This document shows positions 17,389 to 25,768 of a stretch of DNA of 64,000 nucleotides, one piece after another (the stretch's first letter is position 1; each line of letters opens with the position of its first letter). Under the pieces are notes generated by a model, which searched no databases, was not told where the DNA came from, and was given only the letters and a program-made list of their open reading frames with translations. A program made the translations under genes and the position numbers. This DNA is from an uncultured Candidatus Saccharibacteria bacterium (lineage in GTDB: Bacteria > Patescibacteriota > Saccharimonadia > Saccharimonadales > Saccharimonadaceae), in assembly GCA_938033875.1 (NCBI GenBank), contig CALHKG010000013.1:134977-198976 (forward strand). The letters run 5' to 3'.

Positions 17389-17960
17389 TGTTTTAAGACC
17401 TCTGGCTTTGGCGTAACGCTAATTGTTATAGTGATTGGATAATCTGCAGGCTTGTCTGACGATTGGTTGCCGCCGCTATAAACAACAGTCTCCAAGTGAA
17501 CGTCACTAAATATTTCTGACTTTTCTAAGCTGGTTTTTATTCGAATAGCGTCATCCTTATTCTTTCCAAGAGCCGTTAATGACAACGGCTTATCTAGCGC
17601 TGAAGTGTCTAGTGTTAGAGAGTCCAAAACCATGCCTGATGGAATGTGCTGTGCAATTTTTGGAATAATTGTAGAGTAATGAGCCTCGCTGTTGATGATT
17701 ACTTTAGCTGAATCAAGGTCTTTCTTGAACTCGCTAACTTCTTTTTGCGTCGATTGATATTGAGCAAGTTTGGCATTTCCTTCGTCAATGTTAGCTTGAG
17801 CTGAGGTGCGGCTATTTTCTAAGAATAAATAAAATCCGCCAATAGTTAAGAATAGTAAACCTGCAAATATCAATGATATGACGCAGTATCGTCTTAAGAT
17901 GACATTTACTCGTCCGGCACTGATTTGCTTTTTTTCTTGAGGAGGGAGAAGGTTAATCAT
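17385..17960 (-). CDS. pilN: PilN-like type IV pilus assembly protein
   Basis: A 191-residue protein starting MINLLPPQEK, the conserved INLLP motif by which PilN binds PilM. One helix lies at about 27-48, then a coiled coil and an outer domain with IPSGMVLDSLTLD and KPLSLTALGKNKDDAIRIKTSLE. Its start overlaps the pilM stop by eight bases. Confidence 0.88.
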   Translation of the reverse strand: MINLLPPQEKKQISAGRVNVILRRYCVISLIFAGLLFLTIGGFYLFLENSRTSAQANIDEGNAKLAQYQSTQKEVSEFKKDLDSAKVIINSEAHYSTIIPKIAQHIPSGMVLDSLTLDTSALDKPLSLTALGKNKDDAIRIKTSLEKSEIFSDVHLETVVYSGGNQSSDKPADYPITITISVTPKPEVLKQ

Positions 17961-19005
17961 AAATATCCTCCTGCTTGATTAAGGCTAGTCCCGCAACTGG
18001 TGATAGCTGGGAGCGAAGCTGTTTTGCCGGCTGCTCTAGTCCATCGAAATTCAGCATTTGCCACGGACTTGCTACGCGCGCTGGCATCAATAGCTCGTTT
18101 GTGAAAAAATCACCAATTCCTGGCAGATTACCGCCGCCGCCAACTATGAGAATTTGCTCGATTTTTTTCTCATCAGGGAAGCGGTCTGTGTAATATCGCA
18201 TAACGCGCTTAACTTCGTTGGTCATTTTTTCCAAACTTGGGCGCAAGGCTCCTGCGATTCTGGCTTGCCTTGGGCCGGGATTTAATCCGTTTAATACCTT
18301 AAATTGATGAGCTGTCTCAATTGGTACATTCATTTTTTTAGCTAAATTTAAGGTGAGTGAATAGCCGCCAACATTTAAACCGCCCGTCACACGTATATCG
18401 GAATCTAGAATTGCAATATCTGTAGTTGATGTGCCTATGTCGACGATAACAGTAGGGAGCATTCCTTCTTCTGTGCGCTTCAGAAGTCTAGCGATTGCGC
18501 TGATGTTCGGCTCAATTATTGCAACTTCCAGGCCACATTGTTTTGTGGCGTCTAACATACTGTCGATCATTTTCTTTGGCGCAGCACACATTAGCACACT
18601 AAGTTCATCTTTCGTGCGATTGATGATTCGATAGTCCAAATAAAGAGAATCTAATGGAGCTGGAATGTATTGTTCGGCTTCCAAATTTACCGCACTGCGA
18701 ATATTACTTTCTTCTTTCACGGGTAGGCTAAATGTTCGCGAGAATGTTCGGTTAGTTGGTATGCCCAACGCCACGCGGTTGCTATTAATTTGTCCTACGA
18801 CGTTTTTCTTCAATAACGTTTTGATATTCTGCGCCAAATATTCAGTGTTGTCTGCAGAATTTCCGTCGCTTTTTTGAGAATCGAGGTTAATCGATCCATA
18901 TCCATGAACCAGCATTCGATTTCTATCAATCGACATTACTTTTATGCTTGTTCGGCTGATATCTAGTCCGATAATTGGTTTTTTTCTATAAAATATACTC
19001 GACAC
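17953..19005 (-). CDS. pilM: PilM, actin-like pilus assembly ATPase
   Basis: A 350-residue protein of the actin/FtsA fold: IIGLDISRTSIKVMSI (phosphate 1), VIVDIGTSTTDIAIL (phosphate 2, about 190) and ILIVGGGGNLPGIGDFF (adenosine motif, about 290). PilM binds the PilN tail in the cytoplasm. The start is GTG at 19003-19005. A weak ribosome site AGGTGGG lies upstream, and TATAAT on the minus strand near 19035, so pilM may have its own promoter in the 57-base gap after pilC. Confidence 0.9.
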   Translation of the reverse strand: MSSIFYRKKPIIGLDISRTSIKVMSIDRNRMLVHGYGSINLDSQKSDGNSADNTEYLAQNIKTLLKKNVVGQINSNRVALGIPTNRTFSRTFSLPVKEESNIRSAVNLEAEQYIPAPLDSLYLDYRIINRTKDELSVLMCAAPKKMIDSMLDATKQCGLEVAIIEPNISAIARLLKRTEEGMLPTVIVDIGTSTTDIAILDSDIRVTGGLNVGGYSLTLNLAKKMNVPIETAHQFKVLNGLNPGPRQARIAGALRPSLEKMTNEVKRVMRYYTDRFPDEKKIEQILIVGGGGNLPGIGDFFTNELLMPARVASPWQMLNFDGLEQPAKQLRSQLSPVAGLALIKQEDIYD

Positions 19006-19062
19006 GTTATTATTTTCCCACCTATATGTCAGTATTATAGCATAAGCTTTTTTGAAAAACTA

Positions 19063-20289
19063 TTATTCCTTAACTTGACCCGCCATACTTGTAATTGGAC
19101 CCATAACGCTGACCGCCACCAGGGCAATAACAACACCCATAGCAACGATCATCACTGGCTCAATAATAGAGCTAACGCCGTCAATCGCGGTGTCAACTTC
19201 TTCCTCGTAAAAGTCGGCAACCTTAACCAGAACCTTGTCTGTCTGTCCAGTTTCCTCACCGACAGACAACATTTGCGCTACGATTGGCGGATATAAATCG
19301 TCCCGCTCTGCGATAATTTTTGACAAGACTTCACCGTTTTGGACTCGCTTAGTGGCTTCTTTAAGGGATTTTTCGTAGGCGACATTTCCGACGGCGCGCG
19401 AAGTTACGTCCAGCGCTTCGAGCACAGCCACGCCCGCGCCGATAAGAGCAGAAAAGGTTCGAGTAAAGCGGGCAATTGCCACCTTCTTAACAATTGGACC
19501 GACAGCTGGAACTTTGATGATGATATTATGAAATTTTACGCGACCTTTTGGGGTTTTAATGTAGCGAATCAATAGCCAAATGCTTCCGACAAATATTGGA
19601 ATGATTATATACCAAAACGACACTACGAAATCGCTAATTCCGAGCATAATCTCAGTAAGAAGTGGCAATTTGGCGTCAGGTCCGCCCATGTCTTTAATGG
19701 TTTTACCGATGACCGGAATAATGAAGATCATCAGGATAAAGAAGGCGATGATCGTAATGATTAAAAGGACGATCGGATATGTCATGGCGCCTTTAATTTT
19801 TTTCTTCATGGATGAGTTTTTTTCTTGTTGTAGGGCTAGACGCTTTAAAATATCGTCCAAAATACCTCCAGTTTCACCCGCAGCAACCATGTTCACGTAA
19901 ATATCATTGAAGGTTTCTGGATGTTTACTCAGAGCATCCGCGAAAGACATACCGCCTTCAATGTCTTTAATCACGGCGTTGATCGTGTCTCGGAAATTGG
20001 CGCTTTCGGCGTGTTTTGCCATAGAGTTAAGGGAACGAAGAATAGGAACGCCAGCTGAAACCATGGCGCTTAATTGACGAGTAAACATCACCAATTCTTC
20101 AGTCTTGGCACCTTTCTTTTTCTTGCCGAAAGAAAAACTAAGCTCTTTTTTTGCGCCTTTTTCTTCAATTTTTATCAATTGTCCGCGTGATCTCAAATTA
20201 TTAATGGCAGATAATTTGTCGGCTGCTTCAATCGTTGAAGAGACAGTCTCTTTCTTTTTATTGACAAGTAAATATTCAAAAATTGGCAT
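19063..20289 (-). CDS. pilC: PilC, type IV pilus inner-membrane platform protein
   Basis: A 408-residue GspF-family protein. Two repeats are seen: FTRQLSAMVSAGVPILRSLNSM (about 68-90) and FTRTFSALIGAGVAVLEALDV (about 270-290), each followed by a membrane helix, with another helix at the end. PilC is turned by the PilB ATPase during pilus extension. A Shine-Dalgarno GGGAG precedes the ATG. It follows pilB after four bases. No retraction ATPase PilT is in the window. Confidence 0.95.
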   Translation of the reverse strand: MPIFEYLLVNKKKETVSSTIEAADKLSAINNLRSRGQLIKIEEKGAKKELSFSFGKKKKGAKTEELVMFTRQLSAMVSAGVPILRSLNSMAKHAESANFRDTINAVIKDIEGGMSFADALSKHPETFNDIYVNMVAAGETGGILDDILKRLALQQEKNSSMKKKIKGAMTYPIVLLIITIIAFFILMIFIIPVIGKTIKDMGGPDAKLPLLTEIMLGISDFVVSFWYIIIPIFVGSIWLLIRYIKTPKGRVKFHNIIIKVPAVGPIVKKVAIARFTRTFSALIGAGVAVLEALDVTSRAVGNVAYEKSLKEATKRVQNGEVLSKIIAERDDLYPPIVAQMLSVGEETGQTDKVLVKVADFYEEEVDTAIDGVSSIIEPVMIVAMGVVIALVAVSVMGPITSMAGQVKE

Positions 20290-20293
20290 AATG

Positions 20294-22072
20294 TTACTCC
20301 CTTGTTGCCCTCAAAACTTCGTCTACGGTGGTGATCCCGCGCAGTGATTTAATAAGTCCGTCCATCTGCATTGTCACCATTCCTTCGGAGATTGCTTGGT
20401 CTTGAATATCGTTGCTGGTGGCGTTGGCGGTAATCATTTTTTGGATAGGGATGGAAATGCCAAGAACTTCGTAAATGCCAACGCGACCCTTGAATCCATT
20501 ATGTCCACACTCGTCACAACCTTCTGGATTCGGTTGCCATAATCGTCCGATTGTTGAATCTGTTGACCCCATGGGTGTATCACCACCAATTTTATCCTCA
20601 AAAGCTTGCTCTTCGAGGCTGTGAATTTTTTTAATTGACTCCGTATTTATCTTAAACATCTCGGCAATATATTTTATTTCTTCTTCGTTTGGAGTATATT
20701 CTTGGCGGCAATTCATACATAAGCGTCTAACTAGTCGCTGTCCGATCACCGCCTTCACGGTTGAAGCGATCAAGAATGGCTCAATTCCCATATCTAGCAA
20801 ACGCGGCAAACATGTCGCAGCGTTATTTGTGTGTAGAGTGGAGAATACCAAGTGTCCGGTCAGCGCCGCTTGAACACCAAGGTTTGCGGTTTCGCCATCG
20901 CGAATTTCTCCAACCATGATGATATTTGGGTCTTGGCGAAGTAGCGCCCTTAGCCCTGATGCGAAGGTCATTCCAGCTTTGGCGTTAGTTTGGGTTTGAT
21001 TGACTCCTGGAATTTTATATTCTACCGGGTCTTCAATTGTGGAAATGTTGACATCTGGAGTATTGAGTTCTGACAGAATACTGAACAAGCTGGTCGATTT
21101 TCCCGATCCAGTCGGCCCAGTCACCAGGATCATTCCGTTCGGCTGAGCCATTGCGTCTTTTACGGTTGCGAGAGACAAGCCCCAATATCCAAGCTGATCC
21201 AGTTTAACAGCCTGGTTCGATTCGTCCAAAATACGCATAACCACTTTTTCGCCGTCAGCAATTGGCAATGTCGAAACACGAAGCGCGTATTGTTTTCCTG
21301 AAACTTTTATCTTAAATCGGCCGTCCTGTGGTACGCGACGTTCGTCAATTTTCAGATTGGAGAGAATTTTAATGCGGCTCACCAAAGCGCCGTGAACGTT
21401 TCGTGGCAATTTGTTAACTTCTTTCAAAACACCGTCAATTCGATAACGAACCTGAACGTAATCTTCGCGCGGCTCAATGTGAATGTCGGAAGCGTTGGAT
21501 TTTATGGCGTATTCCAGTAACAAATTAACAGTTTGGGCAATTGGTGAATTTTCCGCAAAATCGTCTTGACTAACGTTTTGGTCTTCGGCAGAAGCGTCTT
21601 TTTGGACTGCGATAACCTCATCAAGCTCGGCGTTAATATTGCCGCGATAATTTTCCAAACAGTCCAAAATGTTGCTTTTTGTCGCTAGGAAAACCTTAGT
21701 GTTGTAGCCAATTTCTTTCTGGATGAAGTTCAGCGCCTGCACGTCATCTGGATCTTCCATTGCAAGCGATAAGCTGTCGTCCTCATTTTTCTCAAAAAGC
21801 ACAACATTATACTGGCGCGCGATATGTTCAGGAATTCGTTTCAATATGTCTTCGGGAATATCCTTTGGCTCAATTCGCACGAAAGGCACGCCGATATAAT
21901 CGCCGATCAATTTTGTCAAATCTTCCTCAGAAATGACTTTTTGTTCAATAGCTGTTTCTTGCAATGTTTGCTTCGACCGTTCAGCGATCAATTTTAAATC
22001 AGCAAGCTGCGGCTCATCAACAACCCCACCTTGTTTCAGAATGCTCTCAATTGTTTGGTCTGAAACACGCAT
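20294..22072 (-). CDS. pilB: PilB, type IV pilus extension ATPase
   Basis: A 592-residue GspE/PilB ATPase. The N-terminal GspE_N domain covers about 1-150. The ATPase part has Walker A GPTGSGKS (318-325), the Asp box, Walker B NIIMVGEIRDGETA (about 384-396) and the His box. A zinc site is formed by CMNC (452-455) and CDEC near 513. Length and order match the family. It starts the operon pilB-pilC-pilM-pilN-pilO-small membrane protein. TACAAT on the minus strand lies about 13 bases before the ATG with a weak AAGAG ribosome site between. Confidence 0.96.
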   Translation of the reverse strand: MRVSDQTIESILKQGGVVDEPQLADLKLIAERSKQTLQETAIEQKVISEEDLTKLIGDYIGVPFVRIEPKDIPEDILKRIPEHIARQYNVVLFEKNEDDSLSLAMEDPDDVQALNFIQKEIGYNTKVFLATKSNILDCLENYRGNINAELDEVIAVQKDASAEDQNVSQDDFAENSPIAQTVNLLLEYAIKSNASDIHIEPREDYVQVRYRIDGVLKEVNKLPRNVHGALVSRIKILSNLKIDERRVPQDGRFKIKVSGKQYALRVSTLPIADGEKVVMRILDESNQAVKLDQLGYWGLSLATVKDAMAQPNGMILVTGPTGSGKSTSLFSILSELNTPDVNISTIEDPVEYKIPGVNQTQTNAKAGMTFASGLRALLRQDPNIIMVGEIRDGETANLGVQAALTGHLVFSTLHTNNAATCLPRLLDMGIEPFLIASTVKAVIGQRLVRRLCMNCRQEYTPNEEEIKYIAEMFKINTESIKKIHSLEEQAFEDKIGGDTPMGSTDSTIGRLWQPNPEGCDECGHNGFKGRVGIYEVLGISIPIQKMITANATSNDIQDQAISEGMVTMQMDGLIKSLRGITTVDEVLRATRE

Positions 22073-22132
22073 AACTCTTATGGTTATTGTACTATTATCG
22101 CCAAAAAAAAGCTAGCATAGTATAATATAAGA

Positions 22133-22591
22133 GTGAATATTTCTAGTGAAGAGAAAATGCGAGAATTGGGCGCGGCAATTGGCAGGGCTGTTTCTGGTGG
22201 GGAAGTTCTGGAATTGGTCGGTGATATTGGCGCGGGGAAAACCACATTGACGAAGGGAATTGCGCAGGCTTTAGAGATTAACGAGCCAGTTCAGAGTCCA
22301 ACATTCACAATTTCGCGCGTGTACGATTCGCCTCGCGGTCTGAGTTTGGCGCATTACGATTTTTATAGATTGGGAAATGCTGGAATTATGAGCGAGGAGA
22401 TTCGCGAAGTGGCGGCTTCTAATTCGGTGGTTGTAGTTGAATGGGCTGGCGCTGTTGACGACGCGTTGCCGAGTGATCGGTTGGTGATAAAAATTACTGC
22501 GATTAGCGAAGAAGGGCGGCTTGTGGAATTTCACCCTGGCGGCAAAAAATCTGATGAACTTTTGGGAAAAATAAAGGAGAATATGGCGTGA
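22133..22591 (+). CDS. tsaE: TsaE, tRNA threonylcarbamoyladenosine ATPase
   Basis: A 152-residue P-loop protein. Walker A GDIGAGKT lies at residues 30-37, followed by SPTFTISRVYDSPRG and HYDFYRL, then VVVVEWAG. TsaE powers the t6A complex with TsaB and TsaD. The start is GTG 22133; TATAAT at 22121-22126 ends six bases before it, so the message probably begins with GTG. tsaB overlaps by four bases. Confidence 0.93.
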   Translation: MNISSEEKMRELGAAIGRAVSGGEVLELVGDIGAGKTTLTKGIAQALEINEPVQSPTFTISRVYDSPRGLSLAHYDFYRLGNAGIMSEEIREVAASNSVVVVEWAGAVDDALPSDRLVIKITAISEEGRLVEFHPGGKKSDELLGKIKENMA

Positions 22592-22962
22592 TAATTTTAT
22601 TGGACACTTCAACATCAACATGTTTTTTGACAATAGTCAATGGAGAAAATCGTCAGGATTTTGAATGGGAAGCTGGGCGAACGTTGGCGCGGAATTTGTT
22701 GAAATTTTTGGAAGAAAAGACTGGCGATTTGCATCTGATAAGTGGCATTGGCGTGATGAAAGGACCGGGAAGTTTTACGGGGCTGAGAATTGGTTTGACG
22801 GTTGTGAATACCTTGGCGGACAGCTTGAATATTCCTATTGTTGGTGCGATGGGTGACAATTGGCGTGATTTGGCTTTGGGCAAATTGCGTTCTGGCGAGA
22901 ATGAAAAAATTGTTATGCCAGAGTACGGTGCTGCTGCGAATATCACTGCACCGCGAAAATAA
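22588..22962 (+). CDS. tsaB: TsaB, short form
   Basis: A 124-residue protein, little more than half the usual 200-230. The N-terminal ASKHA domain is intact: ILLDTSTSTCFLTIV and the hallmark GPGSFTGLRIGL (about 59-70). The second domain is replaced by about 40 residues ending MPEYGAAANITAPRK, which looks like the normal TsaB tail. The gene ends cleanly and overlaps tsaE, so it looks like a trimmed functional scaffold rather than a broken gene. TsaB recruits TsaD for t6A synthesis. Confidence 0.85.
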   Translation: MIILLDTSTSTCFLTIVNGENRQDFEWEAGRTLARNLLKFLEEKTGDLHLISGIGVMKGPGSFTGLRIGLTVVNTLADSLNIPIVGAMGDNWRDLALGKLRSGENEKIVMPEYGAAANITAPRK

Positions 22963-22991
22963 TTTTTATCGCCCAAACCGTCAAAACCGTG

Positions 22992-23108
22992 TATAATTAA
23001 ATTACGGCGGTTTGTGATTTTTGATTCGCCGAGTTAGATAGTTTGAAGTTGATTGGCTGTTGATATTTTTCCTTGAGACGAACACTCAGGGGCGGCTGAT
23101 CGGAAAGG
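22992..23108 (+). promoter_or_regulatory. Promoter and structured leader of the RNase Y gene
   Basis: TATAAT at 22992-22997 gives a start near 23004 and a leader of about 110 bases, the longest I see before a protein gene here. It holds a hairpin CGGCG/CGCCG (23005-23009 with 23027-23031) and a seven-pair hairpin CCTTGAG/CTCAGGG (about 23073-23093), then the ribosome site AAAGGA. Confidence 0.55.
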
Positions 23109-23115
23109 AATGATA

Positions 23116-24606
23116 ATGATAGAAGTAATTATTGCCGCGGCTATTGGAGCTGGCGCGGGTGCTGCTGGTCTTATTGGATATCAGAGAACTCGTCAAATTA
23201 ACGGTAAAAATCAGATTGAGCGAGATCTGGCGGATGCAAAAACTAAGGCGAGCGACATTGTCCTTAAGGCTAAGGACGAGGCGCTTAAGATTGAAAATGA
23301 ACGTCGCAAGGAATGGCAAAAGACCGAAAATCGCTTGGCGGATCGCGAGAAGACTCTGGATAATAAATTGGAAGAGCTTGATCGACGAGCAGAAAAATTG
23401 CGCGCGCATGAGGATGAAGTTGATAATCTTAAAAATGAAATTCGCGATATTCGCTCCAGACAGCAGGAGAAATTGGAAAAAATCGCTGGATTGAAGAAAA
23501 AAGACGCTGCCGATAAGTTAATGCAGATGACTGAGCGCGACATTAAGCAAGACTTGGTCGGTTTGGTGTCAAAATTACAGCATGATGCAATGGATGACGC
23601 TGAAGAACGGGCGCAAATGATCCTAGTGACCGCGATGGAACGAATGAGTAGTGAGGTTACCGCTGAGCGCACCGTGACTGCCGTTAAGTTGACAGATGAT
23701 GAGATGAAGGGTCGAATTATTGGTAAAGAGGGGCGTAATATTCAGGCGCTGCAGCGCGAAACTGGCGTCGATATTTTAGTTGACGACACACCCGGCATGA
23801 TTATTTTGTCGAGTTTTGATCCTGTTCGCAGACAAGTGGCTCGTTTGAGTCTTGAAATGCTAATGAAGGATGGTCGTATTCATCCTGCACGCATTGAAGA
23901 AGTGGTTGCTAAGGCTAAAAAACAGATTGAAAAAGAGGTTCGACAAGCCGGTGAAGATGCTATGCGCGAAACTGGCGTGGTTGGGATTCCGAAGGAGATG
24001 TTGCTGCTGCTTGGTGAGTTGAAATTCCGTACCAGCTTTGGACAGAACGTCCTGAAGCATTCGACTGAGATGGCGCAAATTGCTGGAATGATTGCCGAAG
24101 AAATCGGCGCGGATGTGCGCATTACGAAGATTGCTACACTTCTCCATGATGTCGGTAAAGCTGTGTCGCATAAAATCGAGGGTAAACATCATCACATTGG
24201 GGCGGAACTGGCTCGTAAGTATGGTATGGACGAGAGAATTGTTCACGCAATCGAAGCGCACCACGATGATATCGAAGCGACAACTCCAGAGGCAATTATT
24301 GTTCGAGTTTGCGACGCGGCTTCGGCTGCACGTCCAGGTGCACGTAACGTTTCTGCTGAAAACTTTGCAGAGCGAATGCGCGATTTGGAAAATGTCGCTA
24401 CGAGTTTTGAAGGGATTGATAAGGCTTATGCAATTTCTGCCGGTCGTGAAGTTCGTGTGATTGTAAAACCTCAGACGATCGATGATTTGTCGGCGATTAA
24501 ATTGGCGCGAGATATTGCGACGAAAATTGAGTCAACAATGCAATATCCTGGCACCATTAAAGTTAACGTGATTCGCGAAACGCGAGCAATTGAGTTTGCT
24601 AAATAA
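23116..24606 (+). CDS. rny: Ribonuclease Y
   Basis: About 496 residues. A membrane helix at the N-terminus (IEVIIAAAIGAGAGAAGL), a long coiled coil (about 30-190), a KH domain with GRIIGKEGRNIQAL (about 202-215), an HD domain with HSTEMAQIAG and LLHDVGKAVSH (about 318-355), and the C-terminal domain. RNase Y starts mRNA decay in many Gram-positive bacteria. Two ATGs are possible, 23110 and 23116; the ribosome site at 23104-23108 is too close to the first, so I prefer the second. Its stop overlaps the Nudix start as TAATG. Confidence 0.95.
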   Translation: MIEVIIAAAIGAGAGAAGLIGYQRTRQINGKNQIERDLADAKTKASDIVLKAKDEALKIENERRKEWQKTENRLADREKTLDNKLEELDRRAEKLRAHEDEVDNLKNEIRDIRSRQQEKLEKIAGLKKKDAADKLMQMTERDIKQDLVGLVSKLQHDAMDDAEERAQMILVTAMERMSSEVTAERTVTAVKLTDDEMKGRIIGKEGRNIQALQRETGVDILVDDTPGMIILSSFDPVRRQVARLSLEMLMKDGRIHPARIEEVVAKAKKQIEKEVRQAGEDAMRETGVVGIPKEMLLLLGELKFRTSFGQNVLKHSTEMAQIAGMIAEEIGADVRITKIATLLHDVGKAVSHKIEGKHHHIGAELARKYGMDERIVHAIEAHHDDIEATTPEAIIVRVCDAASAARPGARNVSAENFAERMRDLENVATSFEGIDKAYAISAGREVRVIVKPQTIDDLSAIKLARDIATKIESTMQYPGTIKVNVIRETRAIEFAK

Positions 24607-25133
24607 TGAAATTTACAGATGAAGAGCGACGCGCTTGGTTGGCAAGTTTGGACAGGCGTTTTTCTAGTGCGGCGGTGTTGATTGAAAATGAGCAGGGCGA
24701 ACTATTGATCGTCAAGGCTGGTTATAAAGACCATTGGTCGCTGCCTGGTGGCATTGTTGACGCTGGAGAATCTCCGCTGGAAGCGGCGGTGCGCGAGGTG
24801 AAAGAAGAAGTTGATATTCAAGTTGACCCTAAGGATTTGAAGCTTGCAATGGTCGCTTCGCGTCATTCTGATGAATTTTTGACACATCAATTTGTGTTTT
24901 TTACGAAGTTAGAAAACGATGCTTTTTCTGAGATAAAGTTGCAGGAATCGGAAATTGTGGCTAGTAAATTTATTGCCAAAAATGAGGTTGATTTTGAAGA
25001 TATGTCGCTGCTCTGGGCAATCAGATTTTGGGCAATTGATAAATTCGGTTACGTAAATACGAAAATTATTGATAATGATGGCGTGAAAAAAGAAGTTGTA
25101 GATTTTTTTGCGCCGATGATTGGAGGGAAATAA
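24606..25133 (+). CDS. Nudix hydrolase
   Basis: A 175-residue protein. The Nudix box runs GGIVDAGESPLEAAVREVKE then EVDI (about residues 48-70), with all metal-binding Glu present. The substrate is not predictable. It sits in a tight run rny-nudix-gpmA, joined on both sides by TAATG overlaps, so all three are translated from one message. Confidence 0.9.
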   Translation: MKFTDEERRAWLASLDRRFSSAAVLIENEQGELLIVKAGYKDHWSLPGGIVDAGESPLEAAVREVKEEVDIQVDPKDLKLAMVASRHSDEFLTHQFVFFTKLENDAFSEIKLQESEIVASKFIAKNEVDFEDMSLLWAIRFWAIDKFGYVNTKIIDNDGVKKEVVDFFAPMIGGK

Positions 25134-25768
25134 TGGGAATATTAGTTATTAGTCGGCACGGTGAGAGCGAGTGGAATCTGCTCGGTAAGTGGACTGGCTG
25201 GACGGATGTTAATTTGACGGAAAAAGGTCATAATGACACAGTGCGATTGGGTGCTTTATTGAAAGGCTTGTCATTTAATGAAGCTTACACTTCATCATTA
25301 AAGCGCGCACAACAAACTTTGGCGGCACTACTCGAAGGGTGCGGTGTTGAAAATCTACCAACAACGCATGCAACTGAGTTAAACGAGCGTGATTATGGCG
25401 ATTTGACTGGAAAAAATAAATGGGAAGTTAAAGCGGAGATTGGCGAAGAGGCTTTTAATGGTATTCGACGCGGTTGGGATTATCCAGTGCCGGGCGGCGA
25501 AACTTTGAAAGATGTTTATGCGCGGGTTGTTCCATATTTTGAGCAAGAGATTTTGCCAAAATTGCAGAATGGTGAGAATATTTTATTGGTGGCTCACGGC
25601 AATTCTATTCGAGCTTTAATTAAACATCTCGACCAAGTTCCAGAAGCCGAGATGGCGAATGTAGAAATGCCATTTGGTCAATTGCTGGTTTATACGTTCG
25701 AGCCCGGTCAATCTTTGCCAATCAAAAAAGAAGTGCTGTCGGTTGAGATTGAAGCCGTGAATGCTTAA
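25133..25768 (+). CDS. gpmA: 2,3-bisphosphoglycerate-dependent phosphoglycerate mutase
   Basis: A 211-residue enzyme. The phosphohistidine motif is SRHGESEWN (about 7-15), then GWTDVNLTEKG, SSLKRAQQT, ELNERDYGDLTGK and the second His in LLVAHGNSIRAL (about 150). It converts 3- to 2-phosphoglycerate in glycolysis. It ends in TTAA shared with the stop of the converging Nudix-kinase gene. Confidence 0.95.
   Translation: MGILVISRHGESEWNLLGKWTGWTDVNLTEKGHNDTVRLGALLKGLSFNEAYTSSLKRAQQTLAALLEGCGVENLPTTHATELNERDYGDLTGKNKWEVKAEIGEEAFNGIRRGWDYPVPGGETLKDVYARVVPYFEQEILPKLQNGENILLVAHGNSIRALIKHLDQVPEAEMANVEMPFGQLLVYTFEPGQSLPIKKEVLSVEIEAVNA

Noticed and set aside
23211..23672. Minus-strand frame opposite RNase Y, and similar long antisense frames elsewhere
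   Set aside because: Low-complexity shadows of the coiled coil and other genes, without ribosome sites or family motifs.
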